DNA from: Streptomyces sp. NBC_01224 | Lineage (GTDB): Bacteria; Actinomycetota; Actinomycetes; Streptomycetales; Streptomycetaceae | DNA: 64,000 bases | NCBI RefSeq assembly: GCF_036002945.1 | Contig: NZ_CP108529.1 | Location: 7,745,001-7,809,000 of the forward strand | Direction of reading: 5' to 3' | Shown here: positions 33,851 to 43,168 of the stretch, piece after piece | How positions within the stretch are numbered: the stretch's first letter is position 1 | Layout: every line of letters begins with the position of its first letter | The notes under the pieces: generated by a model | What the model was told of the DNA's origin: nothing | Database searches by the model: none | The model's input: the letters and a program-made list of their open reading frames with translations, nothing else | Position numbers and translations under genes: made by a program

Positions 33851-34156
33851 GCCTTCACTGTGACTGAGCGGTGTTGCCTGATCACGAACGCTCTGTGACT
33901 GATGGGTTAAGTGTGGATCTGGTCCCCTATCATCCGTTTTGGCGGATTAATGTCTTGATCGATTGTGGTGAGCAGCGGTACTGGAGGCCCCGGCCCGGGG
34001 CATGAGCCGGGGCGGCGCGGCAGCTCCCGTCCGGGCCCGGACCCCCGGGCGTCGGCCCGAACGGGGGCCGTCGCGACGGGCGGGACCTGCTCGGCCCGGG
34101 CAGAACCCATCGGCCCGGACGGGTCGCTGCGGGTTACGCCAGGATGTCCTGGGCGG
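33851..34156. other. Intergenic region between the GNAT fusion and the DUF6493 operon
   Basis: No gene is supported. Near the GNAT start a direct repeat CTGTGACTGA occurs twice (about 33857 and 33894) and an ATCCG/CGGAT inverted repeat lies near 33930-33945, which may be promoter elements. The right half (33985-34130) is extremely GC-rich with several overlapping hairpins made of GGGCCC/CCCGGG runs, probably the terminator of the DUF6493 operon. Confidence 0.4.
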
Positions 34157-36829
34157 TCATGTCAGTACCGGACCTCGTTCCCAGGCCGCCTTCAGGCGCG
34201 CTCCTTGACGCACCAGCTGGGAGGATCCGCCGCGCGCGGCTGTTTCGGCGAGCCCGGGTATCGGCTCGGTACCTGTCGCACCACAGTGCTCCACGCATTC
34301 GGCTGCCACGGAGAGCAGGTTGCTCAGCCCGCGAGGTCCCTTCTTGTGCGCCAGCAGCCCCGGCAGAACGACGGTCAGCACGGAGAGCACTGTCCGGTAT
34401 GCCCCGGTGGCGGCCGCGGTACTGGCGGAATCTGCGAGACGACTGGGCTTCACCAGGCTGTGGTCGAGGAGGATTGCCAGCTCCTTGCCCAGCAGCGCCG
34501 CGTCCAGTCGGTGCTGGGCCGCGAGTATCAGCAGGGCGTCCACCGCCGACAGCCGGTCCTCCGGATGCCGGGATCCCAGCCCGTACGCCACGGCCAGATG
34601 TATGGCCTCGGAGGCGGGCCCGCCGAGTTCGACGAGTGCGGTGAGCGGCTGAGCCGCGCCCCTCAGCTCGTCGGTCGCACAAGTTGCGATGGTCGGCAAC
34701 AGCCATGCGGCCAGTGTCTCGCCGTCCTCGGGCAGCGTGGCGAGCCAGGACCCAGGGTGGTCGCCCCAGTGGTAGCAGATGCGATGGCGCGGGGTATGCG
34801 GATGGCCCAGCCAGTGGAAGGAACGAGGGAACTCCCGCTGGATGAACGGGCGTTCACCGCTGGCCATCAGGACGCGCAGGGTCCAGTCGGTCGGCTGCCG
34901 CATCTCCCAACCATGGGCCAAGGACTTCTGCTTCTCCAGATCGAACCGGAACACAGGCGCGAGCGGCTCGTCGGCCCGCAGCCATGCGGCCAGCCGGTCA
35001 CCCTCCGGGGTGCCGAGGAGGGCGGCCGCCGCCGCGGCCTCGTGCTGACCGTTGCGCCGCACACGCAGCAGGGCCTGGGCGAAATCCGCGTCTCCGGGCC
35101 GGATCCCGAGCTGCTGATATGTACGCAGCCGCTCGACCAGCACAGCGGGATCGAGCGAGCCGGTGTGCCACGTAGGAAAGGCCAGCAGAAACGGTGCACT
35201 GCCGCTCAGCACGGCGTCGGCGGCCTCCCACAGCCGGGCCTTCATCACCCCCTTGAGCGCGGCATGGACGCAGGTCCCCGTGCCGGTCCAGGCGGCGCGT
35301 CCGTCATGCACGGCCTGTACTGGTAGCCGTCCGAGCAGTACGGCCACGACGAGCTCGATGCCCGCCTCCGAGCGGAGCCGCCGCTCGACCTCCGGCAACG
35401 GTTCGTCGTCGAGCCACCACTGACCCGCCAGCGCTTCACGCAGCGCGTCGGCCAGCGCCGACCGATCGGTGTGGGCATGGCGGACGAGCCCGTCCAGCGC
35501 CCGCTCGAAGGCGGTGACATCCCGCGATGCGGATCTCGCCAGGACCACCACCTCCTCGACGAGCTCGGGCAGCGTCGCCGGTGCCGGTGCGAGACGTTGC
35601 AGGGCCGGCGCGGGTGACAGCAACTCCTCGTACGGCTTCGCCGCCGACCGGTCGTCCAGCAGGTCGCCGAACACCTCGGCCGCAGCCGTGCGGTGCGCCG
35701 GCCCCAACAGCGAGGCGGACAGGGCAAGTCCTTCCCGAACTGGGTCACCGACGGCGGGCAAGTACCGCGCCACCAGTTTGAGCGCCCGCTCCTGGATGGC
35801 GATGTCCTCGTGCCCGAAGGCTTCCGCGACGACGGGCAGTAGTTCGTCGGCCGTCGACGGATCGCGGCGCAGTGCCTTGCCGATCACCATGAGCTGGGCC
35901 CGGACCAGCTTCTTCTCGGTGCGGAACAGCATCGAACCCGACACATCCACCAGGGCCTGCACGGGCAGATCTCCGCGCTCTTCCAGACGGCCGAGCACAT
36001 CCTGGGCGTGGCCGGCCACGGTGGAGATCCCGTCCGCGGCCATTCCGATCCAGTCGGCGACCCGCTCGGCCTCCTCCTGCTCGGTCAGCGCGAGCCGGCG
36101 CAACACGGCCAGGAAGAAGCGGAGATCGCCGGGCTTTCCGCCGCGCAGCAGCCGGGTCACACAACTGTTGACGAGCACCGGGCGCTCCAGCAGGCCCTCG
36201 TCCGCGAGGAAGGCCAGCGCCTCGGGCCAGTGGCAAGGGTTGTCGGGTTCGTCGATCCAGGTGACCTGTGGCGGCAGTTCCGCCACTTCGAAGAGCCGCG
36301 GCACCATAACGGTCAGATGCGGGTCGGCACGGAGGATGTCGCGCAGCGGTTGCGTCCTCTGCCGCCGCCACGGTGCGGTCGATACGGTCTCGGCCCAGCC
36401 CTGCACGAAGCCATCAGCGGTGGGCACCGGGCATTGAGCGATCTTCACCAGCCCGGAGATGAGCTCGTATGCGGTCTCCGCCGTCGCGGCCCGCCCCGCC
36501 AGCCGATGCGCGACGTCGCCGAGCCAGGCGGGGTCACGGTCCGCCAGGACTTCGAGAACCAGCGGGTACGGGGACCGCGCCCAGCCCAGCAGATCCCGGC
36601 CACCGATCCAGGTGGCGCAGGCCGCAGCGCCGGTGTGACAGCCCGCCCCGGCCACCAGCAGGGCCTTGCGGATCTTGTCCTGTTCGCGCCAGTGCCAGTT
36701 CCGCGCCTCCTTGCGGAGCGCCTTCAAGTCCGCCAGGGCGGACCTGCGTTCGGCATTGTCCAGCCGGGCCAGCAGCGGCGGCACGTCTTGCTTGCGACCT
36801 TCCCGTACCGCGGTGAGCAGCTCCTTCAT
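34157..36829 (-). CDS. DUF6493 family protein, large alpha-helical repeat protein
   Basis: An 890-residue protein with no catalytic motif in view. It is almost all helical with HEAT-like repeating pairs, for example ALADLKALRKEARNWHWREQ near the start and LLPVVAEAFGHEDIAIQERAL in the middle, and has a WHTGSLDPAVLVERLRTYQQ segment characteristic of the DUF6493 family. The start ATG 36829 overlaps the stop of the SWIM gene (ATGA), so the two are a coupled pair. This pairing recurs in actinomycetes as far as I recall; the function is unknown. A scaffold for the SWIM protein is the simplest idea. Confidence 0.82.
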   Translation of the reverse strand: MKELLTAVREGRKQDVPPLLARLDNAERRSALADLKALRKEARNWHWREQDKIRKALLVAGAGCHTGAAACATWIGGRDLLGWARSPYPLVLEVLADRDPAWLGDVAHRLAGRAATAETAYELISGLVKIAQCPVPTADGFVQGWAETVSTAPWRRQRTQPLRDILRADPHLTVMVPRLFEVAELPPQVTWIDEPDNPCHWPEALAFLADEGLLERPVLVNSCVTRLLRGGKPGDLRFFLAVLRRLALTEQEEAERVADWIGMAADGISTVAGHAQDVLGRLEERGDLPVQALVDVSGSMLFRTEKKLVRAQLMVIGKALRRDPSTADELLPVVAEAFGHEDIAIQERALKLVARYLPAVGDPVREGLALSASLLGPAHRTAAAEVFGDLLDDRSAAKPYEELLSPAPALQRLAPAPATLPELVEEVVVLARSASRDVTAFERALDGLVRHAHTDRSALADALREALAGQWWLDDEPLPEVERRLRSEAGIELVVAVLLGRLPVQAVHDGRAAWTGTGTCVHAALKGVMKARLWEAADAVLSGSAPFLLAFPTWHTGSLDPAVLVERLRTYQQLGIRPGDADFAQALLRVRRNGQHEAAAAAALLGTPEGDRLAAWLRADEPLAPVFRFDLEKQKSLAHGWEMRQPTDWTLRVLMASGERPFIQREFPRSFHWLGHPHTPRHRICYHWGDHPGSWLATLPEDGETLAAWLLPTIATCATDELRGAAQPLTALVELGGPASEAIHLAVAYGLGSRHPEDRLSAVDALLILAAQHRLDAALLGKELAILLDHSLVKPSRLADSASTAAATGAYRTVLSVLTVVLPGLLAHKKGPRGLSNLLSVAAECVEHCGATGTEPIPGLAETAARGGSSQLVRQGARLKAAWERGPVLT

Positions 36830-38199
36830 CGCATGCCTCCGGCGACCGGTGCACCGCGACGGACCATCCGGACGGCCAGCGCGTGCTTGCACGGGCCCCG
36901 CCGTCCCCTGTAATCCGCCCACCACTGGCACGTACAGCTCAGCATCCCGTCCTTCTCCCTCACCTGGTAGCGGCGCTCTCCCGAGGCCACGGCCGCCATG
37001 TCCCCGTCGAGTACGACGGCGCCAGAGCCGGCCAGCTGCCGGGCCGCCACCAGCCGCGGATTGTGCCGCTCGGCCCGGTCGGCGTCGTACGGCAGCTCGC
37101 GGTGGAAGTAGGCCGCGTCGGCGAGGTCGTAGCCGACCCGGCCCGCTGTCCCCAGCCGGGTGAGCGCGGCCCGTACCCGCTCCATCGTCAGACCCGACTG
37201 CTCCGCGAGGTCGGCGGGTTCGATCCGCGGCTCCCAGGCCAGGAGCACGGAGACCAGCTCGGCGTCGGCCGCGGCATCGTCGGTGGCCAGCGCATCGAGC
37301 ACCCCGCCCTCGCCGGAGAACCCGCGCGAGGCGTCGGGCGACAGCGTCAGGGTGAGCCGCATGCCCGGCAGCACCACCTCCCAGGCGCTCGCGGCCGCCG
37401 CCCCGTCGGTCACCGGTCCGTACACCCGCAGTGATGTCGCATGACGCAACACCCGCTGCAGTGCCCCCAGCCGCTCGGGGCCCGGCAGACACACCGCCCC
37501 CGCCACCGGTCGTGTCGTCGGCCGCAACGTCTTCCCGGCGGGAACCACCCACTGCGCGCCCCGCGAGGCATTCCCCGACGAACGAGGCAGCGAACGCAGG
37601 AACCGCACAGCCTCCGCAGCCGACAGCTCGGCCCGCAGATCGAAACCGGCGGACACCACCTGCGCTTCGGCGAAGCCGCGCAACCACCGGTCGGGCAGGG
37701 GCACCTTCTTTTCCACGACCGGACCGTCCATGGTGGTGACGGCCAACTCGTCCGGGCCCACCCGCATGTGCAGAGGATCGTCGCCCGCTATCCGCGAAAG
37801 CGCCTCCCGCAGCGGATTGTTCACATCCACATTTGTCGTACCGTGACCCGTCTGCGCACCGTCCAGACCGTCCCGCAGCACATCGAGGCGCGCATACACC
37901 CCGCAACAGCCGGAGAACGATTCGAAGCGCAACCGGTCGCCGTTGCCCGTCACCACCGGGTCGAGCGACGAGGACAGGGTGCGCCGGTAGTAGCGCGCGG
38001 ATGCCACGTCCGCCACGGCCAGCAGGCCGCGGGCAGCGATCCTCGGCGATGTGAGAAAACCGGAGAAGAACCGCGGGTGGGGCTCGGCGCCCCGCGGCGT
38101 GTGACCACCGGCGGTCTCCAGGCCCAGGAGCTGTCCGGCCTGCGAGGACTCCAGAGCGGACGGGCGTGCGTAGGCCAATGCCTGAACGGATCGGGTCAT
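36826..38199 (-). CDS. SWIM zinc-finger protein
   Basis: A 457-residue protein. The C-terminal finger CTCQWWADYRGRRGPCKH (about 425-442) follows the CxCx(n)CxH pattern of SWIM domains, which bind DNA or proteins. The remaining part is a mixed domain with a winged-helix-like section near 335-365 (LAEQSGLTMERVRAALTRLG). It overlaps the DUF6493 gene by four bases. The pair stands alone: no MoxR ATPase or VWA gene, often seen with SWIM proteins, is next to it. Promoter region lies left of PhoD at 38200-38271. Confidence 0.85.
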   Translation of the reverse strand: MTRSVQALAYARPSALESSQAGQLLGLETAGGHTPRGAEPHPRFFSGFLTSPRIAARGLLAVADVASARYYRRTLSSSLDPVVTGNGDRLRFESFSGCCGVYARLDVLRDGLDGAQTGHGTTNVDVNNPLREALSRIAGDDPLHMRVGPDELAVTTMDGPVVEKKVPLPDRWLRGFAEAQVVSAGFDLRAELSAAEAVRFLRSLPRSSGNASRGAQWVVPAGKTLRPTTRPVAGAVCLPGPERLGALQRVLRHATSLRVYGPVTDGAAAASAWEVVLPGMRLTLTLSPDASRGFSGEGGVLDALATDDAAADAELVSVLLAWEPRIEPADLAEQSGLTMERVRAALTRLGTAGRVGYDLADAAYFHRELPYDADRAERHNPRLVAARQLAGSGAVVLDGDMAAVASGERRYQVREKDGMLSCTCQWWADYRGRRGPCKHALAVRMVRRGAPVAGGMR

Positions 38200-38271
38200 A
38201 CAAGAACCGTAGAACCCACCACTGACAGTCGGCCCTCGACCACTTCCCGGGGCCGACTGTCAGCGTGCCGG

Positions 38272-39852
38272 TTACTGTCCGATGCGCCCCGGCTGCAACA
38301 CCTTGCTGAACAGCACGGAACCGCCCTGCGCCCGCAGCCGCACGGTCAACTCGCCGCTGCCGCCGTCGATGTCGACCTCGCCGAAGAACTGCGGAGACTC
38401 CATCGGCGACACGTTCGCGCGGTCGGGCGCTCGCACGAAGACCCGGTCGGGACCGAACGTCGCGTCGAGCGCGTTGGCCGGGAACTGACCGGCCGCCAGC
38501 GGTCCGGACACGAACTCCCAGAACGGTGCGAAGTCCTTGAACGCCGCGCGCTCGGGCTCGTAGTGCTGCGCCGACGTGTAGTGCACATCGGCCGTCAGCC
38601 AGACCGTGCCGGTGATCCGCCGGTGCTTGATGTACCGGAGCAGTTCCGCGATCTGGAGCTCACGGCCGAGCGGGGCTCCGGGATCGCCCTGTGCGACCGC
38701 TTCGAAGTCCGTCGCACCGTCGGTGACCACCAGTCCCAGCGGCATGTCCGCGGCAATCACCTTCCACACCGCGCGGGACTGCGACAGCTCGTGCTTGAGC
38801 CAGCTGAGCTGCTCGGCGCCGAGGATGCCGGTGGTGTCGTCGGGCTGCCGGCCGGGGGAGTTGGCGTTGCGGAAGGACCGCATGTCGAGGACGAACACAT
38901 CGAGCAGCGGACCGTGCCGCACCACGCGGTGCATCCGGCCCTCGCCCGACGAGGCATGCAGAGTGGACACCGGGAAGTACTCGCGGAACGCCCGCATCGA
39001 ACGATCCGCCAGCACATTGACGTTCTTCTCGGTGTAGCGGGAGTCGTCGAGGATCTGCCCGGGATACCAGTTGTTGCGTACCTCGTGGTCGTCCCACTGA
39101 ACAATCGAAGGCACCTGCGCGTTGAACTCGCGGAGATTGCGATCGAGCAGGTTGTAGCGGAAGTTCCCGCGGTACTCGGCAAGGGTCTCGGCGACCTTCG
39201 CCTTCTCCTCCGTGGTGACATTGCGCCAGACACGCCCGTCGGGCAGGGGCACGCTCGGCTCGATCACCCCGTCCGCATAGATGTTGTCGCCGCTGCAGAG
39301 GAAGAAGTCCGGGTCGAGGCGGCGCATTTCGTCGTACACCACGTAGCCGCCGATGTCCGGGTTGATGCCCCAGCCCTGGCCCGCGATGTCGCCGGACCAC
39401 AGGAAGCGCACCCCGTCCCGGCGCCGGGCGGGCGCGGTCCGGAAGGTTCCGTACACCGGTTCGCCGGTGCGGCGGGGGTCTTCAGGGTCGGCGAGCGTCA
39501 CCCGGTAGTGCACCTGCTCACCCGGCGGCAGCCCGTACAGCGGTGTCGTTCCGGTGAAGTCCGTGGCGGAACCGACCAGCGGACCGTGCCATGTGCGGGC
39601 CCGCCGGAAGGACTCCGTCGCCGATGTCTCCACGACCATCCTGGCCGGACGGTCCGACCGGACCCAGACCAGCGCGGACGACGCGGTGACATCGCCCACC
39701 TGCACGCCCCAGGCCGCGCGCGGCCTGCCGGACAGTGCGAAGGCGGGGGCCGCGGCGCCCACCACGGGGAGCGCGAGCGCCGCCGACGCGACGAGTGAAC
39801 CGCGCAGCAGGCCGCGGCGGTCGAGGGACGGAATACGCGGACGGTACGACAT
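38272..39852 (-). CDS. phoD: PhoD-like alkaline phosphatase, Tat-exported
   Basis: A 526-residue secreted phosphodiesterase/alkaline phosphatase. The signal peptide carries the twin-arginine motif in SLDRRGLLRGSLVASAALAL and an APAFA cleavage site, so export is by the Tat route. A PhoD N-terminal domain (about 45-140) is followed by the metallophosphatase core with LWSGDIAGQGWG, FFLCSGDNIYADG, VQWDDHEVRNNWYPG and TADVHYTSAQHY, the calcium/iron ligands of this family. It releases phosphate from organic esters under phosphate limitation; a PHO box was not identified. The start is ATG 39852. Confidence 0.92.
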   Translation of the reverse strand: MSYRPRIPSLDRRGLLRGSLVASAALALPVVGAAAPAFALSGRPRAAWGVQVGDVTASSALVWVRSDRPARMVVETSATESFRRARTWHGPLVGSATDFTGTTPLYGLPPGEQVHYRVTLADPEDPRRTGEPVYGTFRTAPARRRDGVRFLWSGDIAGQGWGINPDIGGYVVYDEMRRLDPDFFLCSGDNIYADGVIEPSVPLPDGRVWRNVTTEEKAKVAETLAEYRGNFRYNLLDRNLREFNAQVPSIVQWDDHEVRNNWYPGQILDDSRYTEKNVNVLADRSMRAFREYFPVSTLHASSGEGRMHRVVRHGPLLDVFVLDMRSFRNANSPGRQPDDTTGILGAEQLSWLKHELSQSRAVWKVIAADMPLGLVVTDGATDFEAVAQGDPGAPLGRELQIAELLRYIKHRRITGTVWLTADVHYTSAQHYEPERAAFKDFAPFWEFVSGPLAAGQFPANALDATFGPDRVFVRAPDRANVSPMESPQFFGEVDIDGGSGELTVRLRAQGGSVLFSKVLQPGRIGQ

Positions 39853-39968
39853 CGAGGTGCCTCCGGGGCGGTGGACAGCGGACGAACGGGTGGCTGGTCG
39901 ACCGACCCCACCCTTGTGCCCGTCGGCGGCGCGCACACCAACCTCGGATGAACACCCGGCCTCGGCCC

Positions 39969-40290
39969 TCACCGATGTCCGGTCTCGCGTCCCGCCGCCA
40001 GCAACCGCACACTCTGCGCGATGTCCTGGGGAGCCAGATGTGCGTAGCCGAGAACCAGGCTCACGGTTCGGTCCGTGGAGGACACGGTGCCGAAGTCGCC
40101 CAGTGGCCGCAGGGCCACTCCGGCACCGGTCGCGCGCGCCATGAACACCGGCTCGGGACCGTACCGTTCAGGCAGGTGGGCAATGATGTGCAGACCGGCG
40201 GCGATACCGCTCACCTCGGTGCCGGGGAAGTGCTCAGCCAGCGTCGCGGTCAGCGTGTCGCGCCGCTCACGGTAGAAGCGCTGGCAGCCG
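39969..40290 (-). pseudogene. 3' fragment of a MocR-type (GntR-PLP) regulator
   Basis: Only the last about 105 residues remain: RFYRERRDTLTATLAEHF, SGIAAGLHIIAHLPE, VALRPLGDFGTV and SLVLGYAHLAPQDIAQSVR. They match the C-terminal end of the aminotransferase domain of MocR regulators. The upstream HTH and most of the PLP domain are absent; the fragment abuts the EamA fragment on the other strand near 40290-40310. Confidence 0.75.
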
Positions 40291-40299
40291 TCGGTCGGC

Positions 40300-40925
40300 T
40301 TCGGCCTGGCCGTACTCGGAGCGGAACGATCCGCCGAACCCGCCGTTGCAGAGGCGCTCGTGGGCTGCGCCCCGATCCTCGTCGCCGTCCTCGTACCGTT
40401 GCTGGACGGCCGTCGCCCGATGCGCGCGGTCCTGTACGCGGCCGCGCTCGTCGCCGCCGGAGCCTTCACCGTTCAGGGGTGGGCCGTACGGATCCCGTGG
40501 AAATCCTCTGCTCGGTCGGCGCGCTGTACGGCGAGGTCGGCTTCGCCGCCCTCGCCGTACCGGTGCTGCGCCCGCTGGGACCGAAAGTGCTGTCCGCCAC
40601 GGATTGCGGCATCACCGCCGCGGAGTCCGTGCTGCTCGGTGTGCTGCTCGACGGCGGGACCGTTCTGTGGATGCCCACACCCGGCGAAGCCACGGCGCTG
40701 CTCTGGCAGGCAGCCGTGGTCACTGCCGTCGGCTTCGTCTGCTGGTACATGGGCACGCAGCGCATCGACGCCGAACGCGCCACACTCTTCTCCGGCCCGA
40801 TCCCGGTCTCCGCCGCGCTCGTCGGCACCGGTTCGTACGGGATCCCGCAGGCCGGCGGCAGCCTTCTGGCCGGGCTGGGTGTGGTGCTCGGCTCGGGCGT
40901 CCTGCCTCGGAGTGGCGCGGCGCGG
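40300..40925 (+). pseudogene. 3' fragment of an EamA transporter with a frameshift
   Basis: Starts mid-protein (AERSAEPAVAEALVGCAPIL, LLDGRRPMRAVLYAAALVA). The frame shifts near 40483 after FTVQGW and resumes at GRTDPVEILCSVGALYGEV, then continues to GGSLLAGLGVVLGSGVLPR. This is the second half of an EamA permease; its N-terminal half and its own stop codon are missing. Divergent MocR/EamA pairs are common in actinomycetes, so this and the MocR piece are halves of one former locus. Confidence 0.75.
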
Positions 40926-41766
40926 GGTGTCGACTCGGCGGCTGGTATCGAGAATGACGCGCGCCACGAGCGCCGGATCGTCGTTCATCGGAACATGTCC
41001 GCAACCGGGCAGCCGTACCAGCCGGGCACCCGGAATGGTGTGCTCGGCCCTGATTCCCTGGCGACGCAGCAGCAGCCGGTCGTGGCTGCCCCAGGCGACG
41101 GCCACGGGCAGCCCCGGCACGTCATCGGTGAACGTGACACTCCGCCCGACGGCAAGCGTCTGGCGGAAACCGGTCGCCTCGCGCAGGGCGATGGTCTCCG
41201 CGACAACGGCGCTGGGTGAACGGCGGCCGGGCCGGGCGTAGATGGTGCTGGTCAGCGCCGCACGTCCGGCCGCGCTGCGCGAGAGCCGTTCGATCAGCGG
41301 CACGGGCATCGACAGCGCGCCCCGTCGCATTGCCCGCAGCGTCCCGAACGCATAGCGCCGCTCGCTCTCCGTCCAGAAACCGGCGGGCGACAGCGCCGCC
41401 ACCGATCGCACGAGCTTCTCGCGGCCCAGCTCCAGCGCCATCAGACCGCCCAGCGCATTGCCCGCCACATGTGGCCGGTCCAGACCGAGCTCCTCGCAGA
41501 ACGCTCCGAGCACCGGGACCACGCTCGGCAGGTCCTACGGAACACCGTCGGGCAGCGCCGAGGAGGAGCCGAAACCGGGAAGGTCCACGGCTATCACATC
41601 CCGTTCCCACGGCCAGGACGGGCAGCACCGGATCCCAGGCCTGACGGTGGTGGCCGATGCCGTGGAGCAGGAGCAACGGCTCATCGGGACCGGTCCGTTC
41701 ATACGCGATGGACACGGGGCGAGGCCCGTGAGGTGAGTCGACGCTGAACGAGACCGTGGTGGCCAT
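40926..41766 (-). pseudogene. Alpha/beta hydrolase with frameshift and nonsense codon
   Basis: From ATG 41766 the frame reads MATTVSFSVDSPHG ... LLLLHGIGHHRQAWDPVLP, then shifts near 41610 to WERDVIAVDLPGFGSSSALP and meets a TAG at 41535-41537. It continues in that frame with GLDRPHVAGNALGGLMALEL (nucleophile elbow region with GNALGG in place of GxSxG) and later LPGCGHVPMNDDPALVARV with the catalytic histidine. The stop codon of the original gene is not found, and the frame runs into the EamA relic. Clearly inactive. Confidence 0.75.
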
Positions 41767-41880
41767 GCTGGTGCTCCCGGGGTGATCCGGCATGAACGGG
41801 CCGTGCCTGAAGGCAACTTAGACGTCTCGTCAACAATGATTACCGCTCGGTAGCTTGCAGTTCGAGAGGCTGGGCGGTTC

Positions 41881-42804
41881 GTGCTGGACAGTCTGCGGAG
41901 TCTCGGCTGGGATGGAGGGGTGACAGCCGACACCGCGACCGACGTCTTCGAGGACCACCGCCCCGTGCTCACCGGGGTTGCCTACCGCATGCTGGGCAGG
42001 ATCGCCGATGCCGAGGATGTGGTGCAGGAGGCGTGGCTGCGCTGGTCGTCCGCATCGCGTGAGGATGTACGGGAGCCGCGCGCCTTTCTCGTAAGGATCA
42101 TCACCCGTCTCGCCGTCGACCGGTTGCGGCAGGTGCAGTCGCGGCGCGAGGCGTACGTCGGGCCGTGGTTGCCGGAGCCCCTCGTCACCGACTTCGGGCC
42201 TGCCGTGCCCGATACCGCTGAACAGGCAGTTCTCGCCGACTCCGTATCGGTCGCCGTGCTTGTCGTCCTCGAATCGCTGTCGCCGCTGGAGCGGGCTGTC
42301 TTCGTCCTGCGTGAAGCGTTCGGCTTCCCGTACGCCGAGATCGCCGCCACCCTGGACCGGACCGAGGCCGCGGTACGGCAACTCGCGGGGCGTGCGCGGC
42401 GCCATGTCGAGGAGCGCAAACCGCGCTACGACGTCGACCCGGCCCAGCGCCGTGACCTCACGGAGCGGTTCCTCGCCGCGGCGGCGGGCGGTGACATCGA
42501 GGAGCTTCTGGCCCTGCTCGCGCCCGATGTGCGCCTCGTCGGCGACAGTGGCGGAAAGTCCAAGGCGCCGCTGCGGGTCATCGAGAGCGCAGGCAAGGTC
42601 GGCCGCTTCCTCATCGCCGTGGCCCACGGCCAGACCCAAGACCTCGACATGCGGTTCCTGGAGCTCAATGGTGCGCCGGGCCTGCTGGCGCTCTCGGGCG
42701 GAAAGCCCGATTCCGTCATCCAGGTGGACGTCAGGGACGGGCTCATTCAGTGCGTATATATCGTGCGCAATCCCGACAAGCTCGCCAACCTCGCCGGAGT
42801 GTAG
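41881..42804 (+). CDS. ECF41-type RNA polymerase sigma factor
   Basis: A 307-residue extracytoplasmic-function sigma factor. Sigma-2 (about 25-95) includes YRMLGRIADAEDVVQEAWLRW; sigma-4 (about 125-180) includes LERAVFVLREAFGFPYAEIA. The ECF41 marks are the linker WLPEPLV (about 100-106), a C-terminal SnoaL-like domain (about 190-305) and the final YIVRNPDKL. In ECF41 the extra domain regulates activity in place of an anti-sigma factor. Its usual neighbour, an oxidoreductase or decarboxylase-type target gene, is absent; decayed genes lie to the left. The start is GTG 41881; GTG 41920 is possible. Confidence 0.9.
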   Translation: MLDSLRSLGWDGGVTADTATDVFEDHRPVLTGVAYRMLGRIADAEDVVQEAWLRWSSASREDVREPRAFLVRIITRLAVDRLRQVQSRREAYVGPWLPEPLVTDFGPAVPDTAEQAVLADSVSVAVLVVLESLSPLERAVFVLREAFGFPYAEIAATLDRTEAAVRQLAGRARRHVEERKPRYDVDPAQRRDLTERFLAAAAGGDIEELLALLAPDVRLVGDSGGKSKAPLRVIESAGKVGRFLIAVAHGQTQDLDMRFLELNGAPGLLALSGGKPDSVIQVDVRDGLIQCVYIVRNPDKLANLAGV

Positions 42805-43168
42805 CCGGACCTCCCGGCCGCTGGCCGCGCTCCCAACCGTCGCAAGGGCCTCCGGTTTGCCCCGAGGATCCCTCTGCTGTCCCTGCCCCGGTTCTCCCGG
42901 ATCTTGAAGTCCATTGCATCCCCTGAACTGGGGTGTTGCAACGACCACCAGAACGGAAGGCCCCGGCCGTGGGGCCTTGTGCTGCGGGCGGCTCACAGCG
43001 CCACGAACGTCTTGTGAACGCTCTGCGACAGAGGACCGTTCCGCTGCGTGACCGAAGGAGGATTGGTCTTGACCAAGGGTGTGTCCCGTCCTATGGTCTC
43101 AACGTTAAGACAGGAACCTTTAATAAATAACGTCGCGGAAAAGCCGCTGGGCGATTGCGGAGGACAGG
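42805..43168. other. Leader region of the GntR gene
   Basis: No gene is supported. Near 42915-42941 a weak TTGCA/TTGCAA stem with CCCC/GGGG could be the sigma gene's terminator. The right part carries the operator and promoter described separately; after the -10 box the sequence is unusually AT-rich (AACCTTTAATAAATAACG, 43114-43131) for this genome. Confidence 0.5.
43063..43097 (+). promoter_or_regulatory. Consensus promoter overlapped by a DasR-type operator
   Basis: TTGACC (43069-43074), 17 bases, TATGGT (43092-43097) form a housekeeping-type promoter. The -35 box lies in the palindrome TTGGTC-TT-GACCAA (43063-43076), whose core TGGTCTTGACCA differs at one position from the dre core TGGTCTAGACCA bound by DasR. 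The GntR/UTRA gene begins 71 bases further on, so autorepression or DasR control is likely. Confidence 0.7.

Noticed and set aside
33907..34110. 67-codon minus-strand frame in the GC-rich gap
   Set aside because: Proline/glycine/arginine-rich composition with no family, no ribosome-binding site and several terminator hairpins inside.
34157..38203. One giant minus-strand frame covering both DUF6493 and the SWIM gene
   Set aside because: The upstream part of that frame is arginine/glycine-rich shadow. The SWIM gene lies in another frame with a clear zinc finger, and an ATG overlaps its stop.
37441..39798. Long plus-strand frame opposite the SWIM and PhoD genes
   Set aside because: No domain is recognisable in it, while both minus-strand genes have strong motifs and signal sequence.
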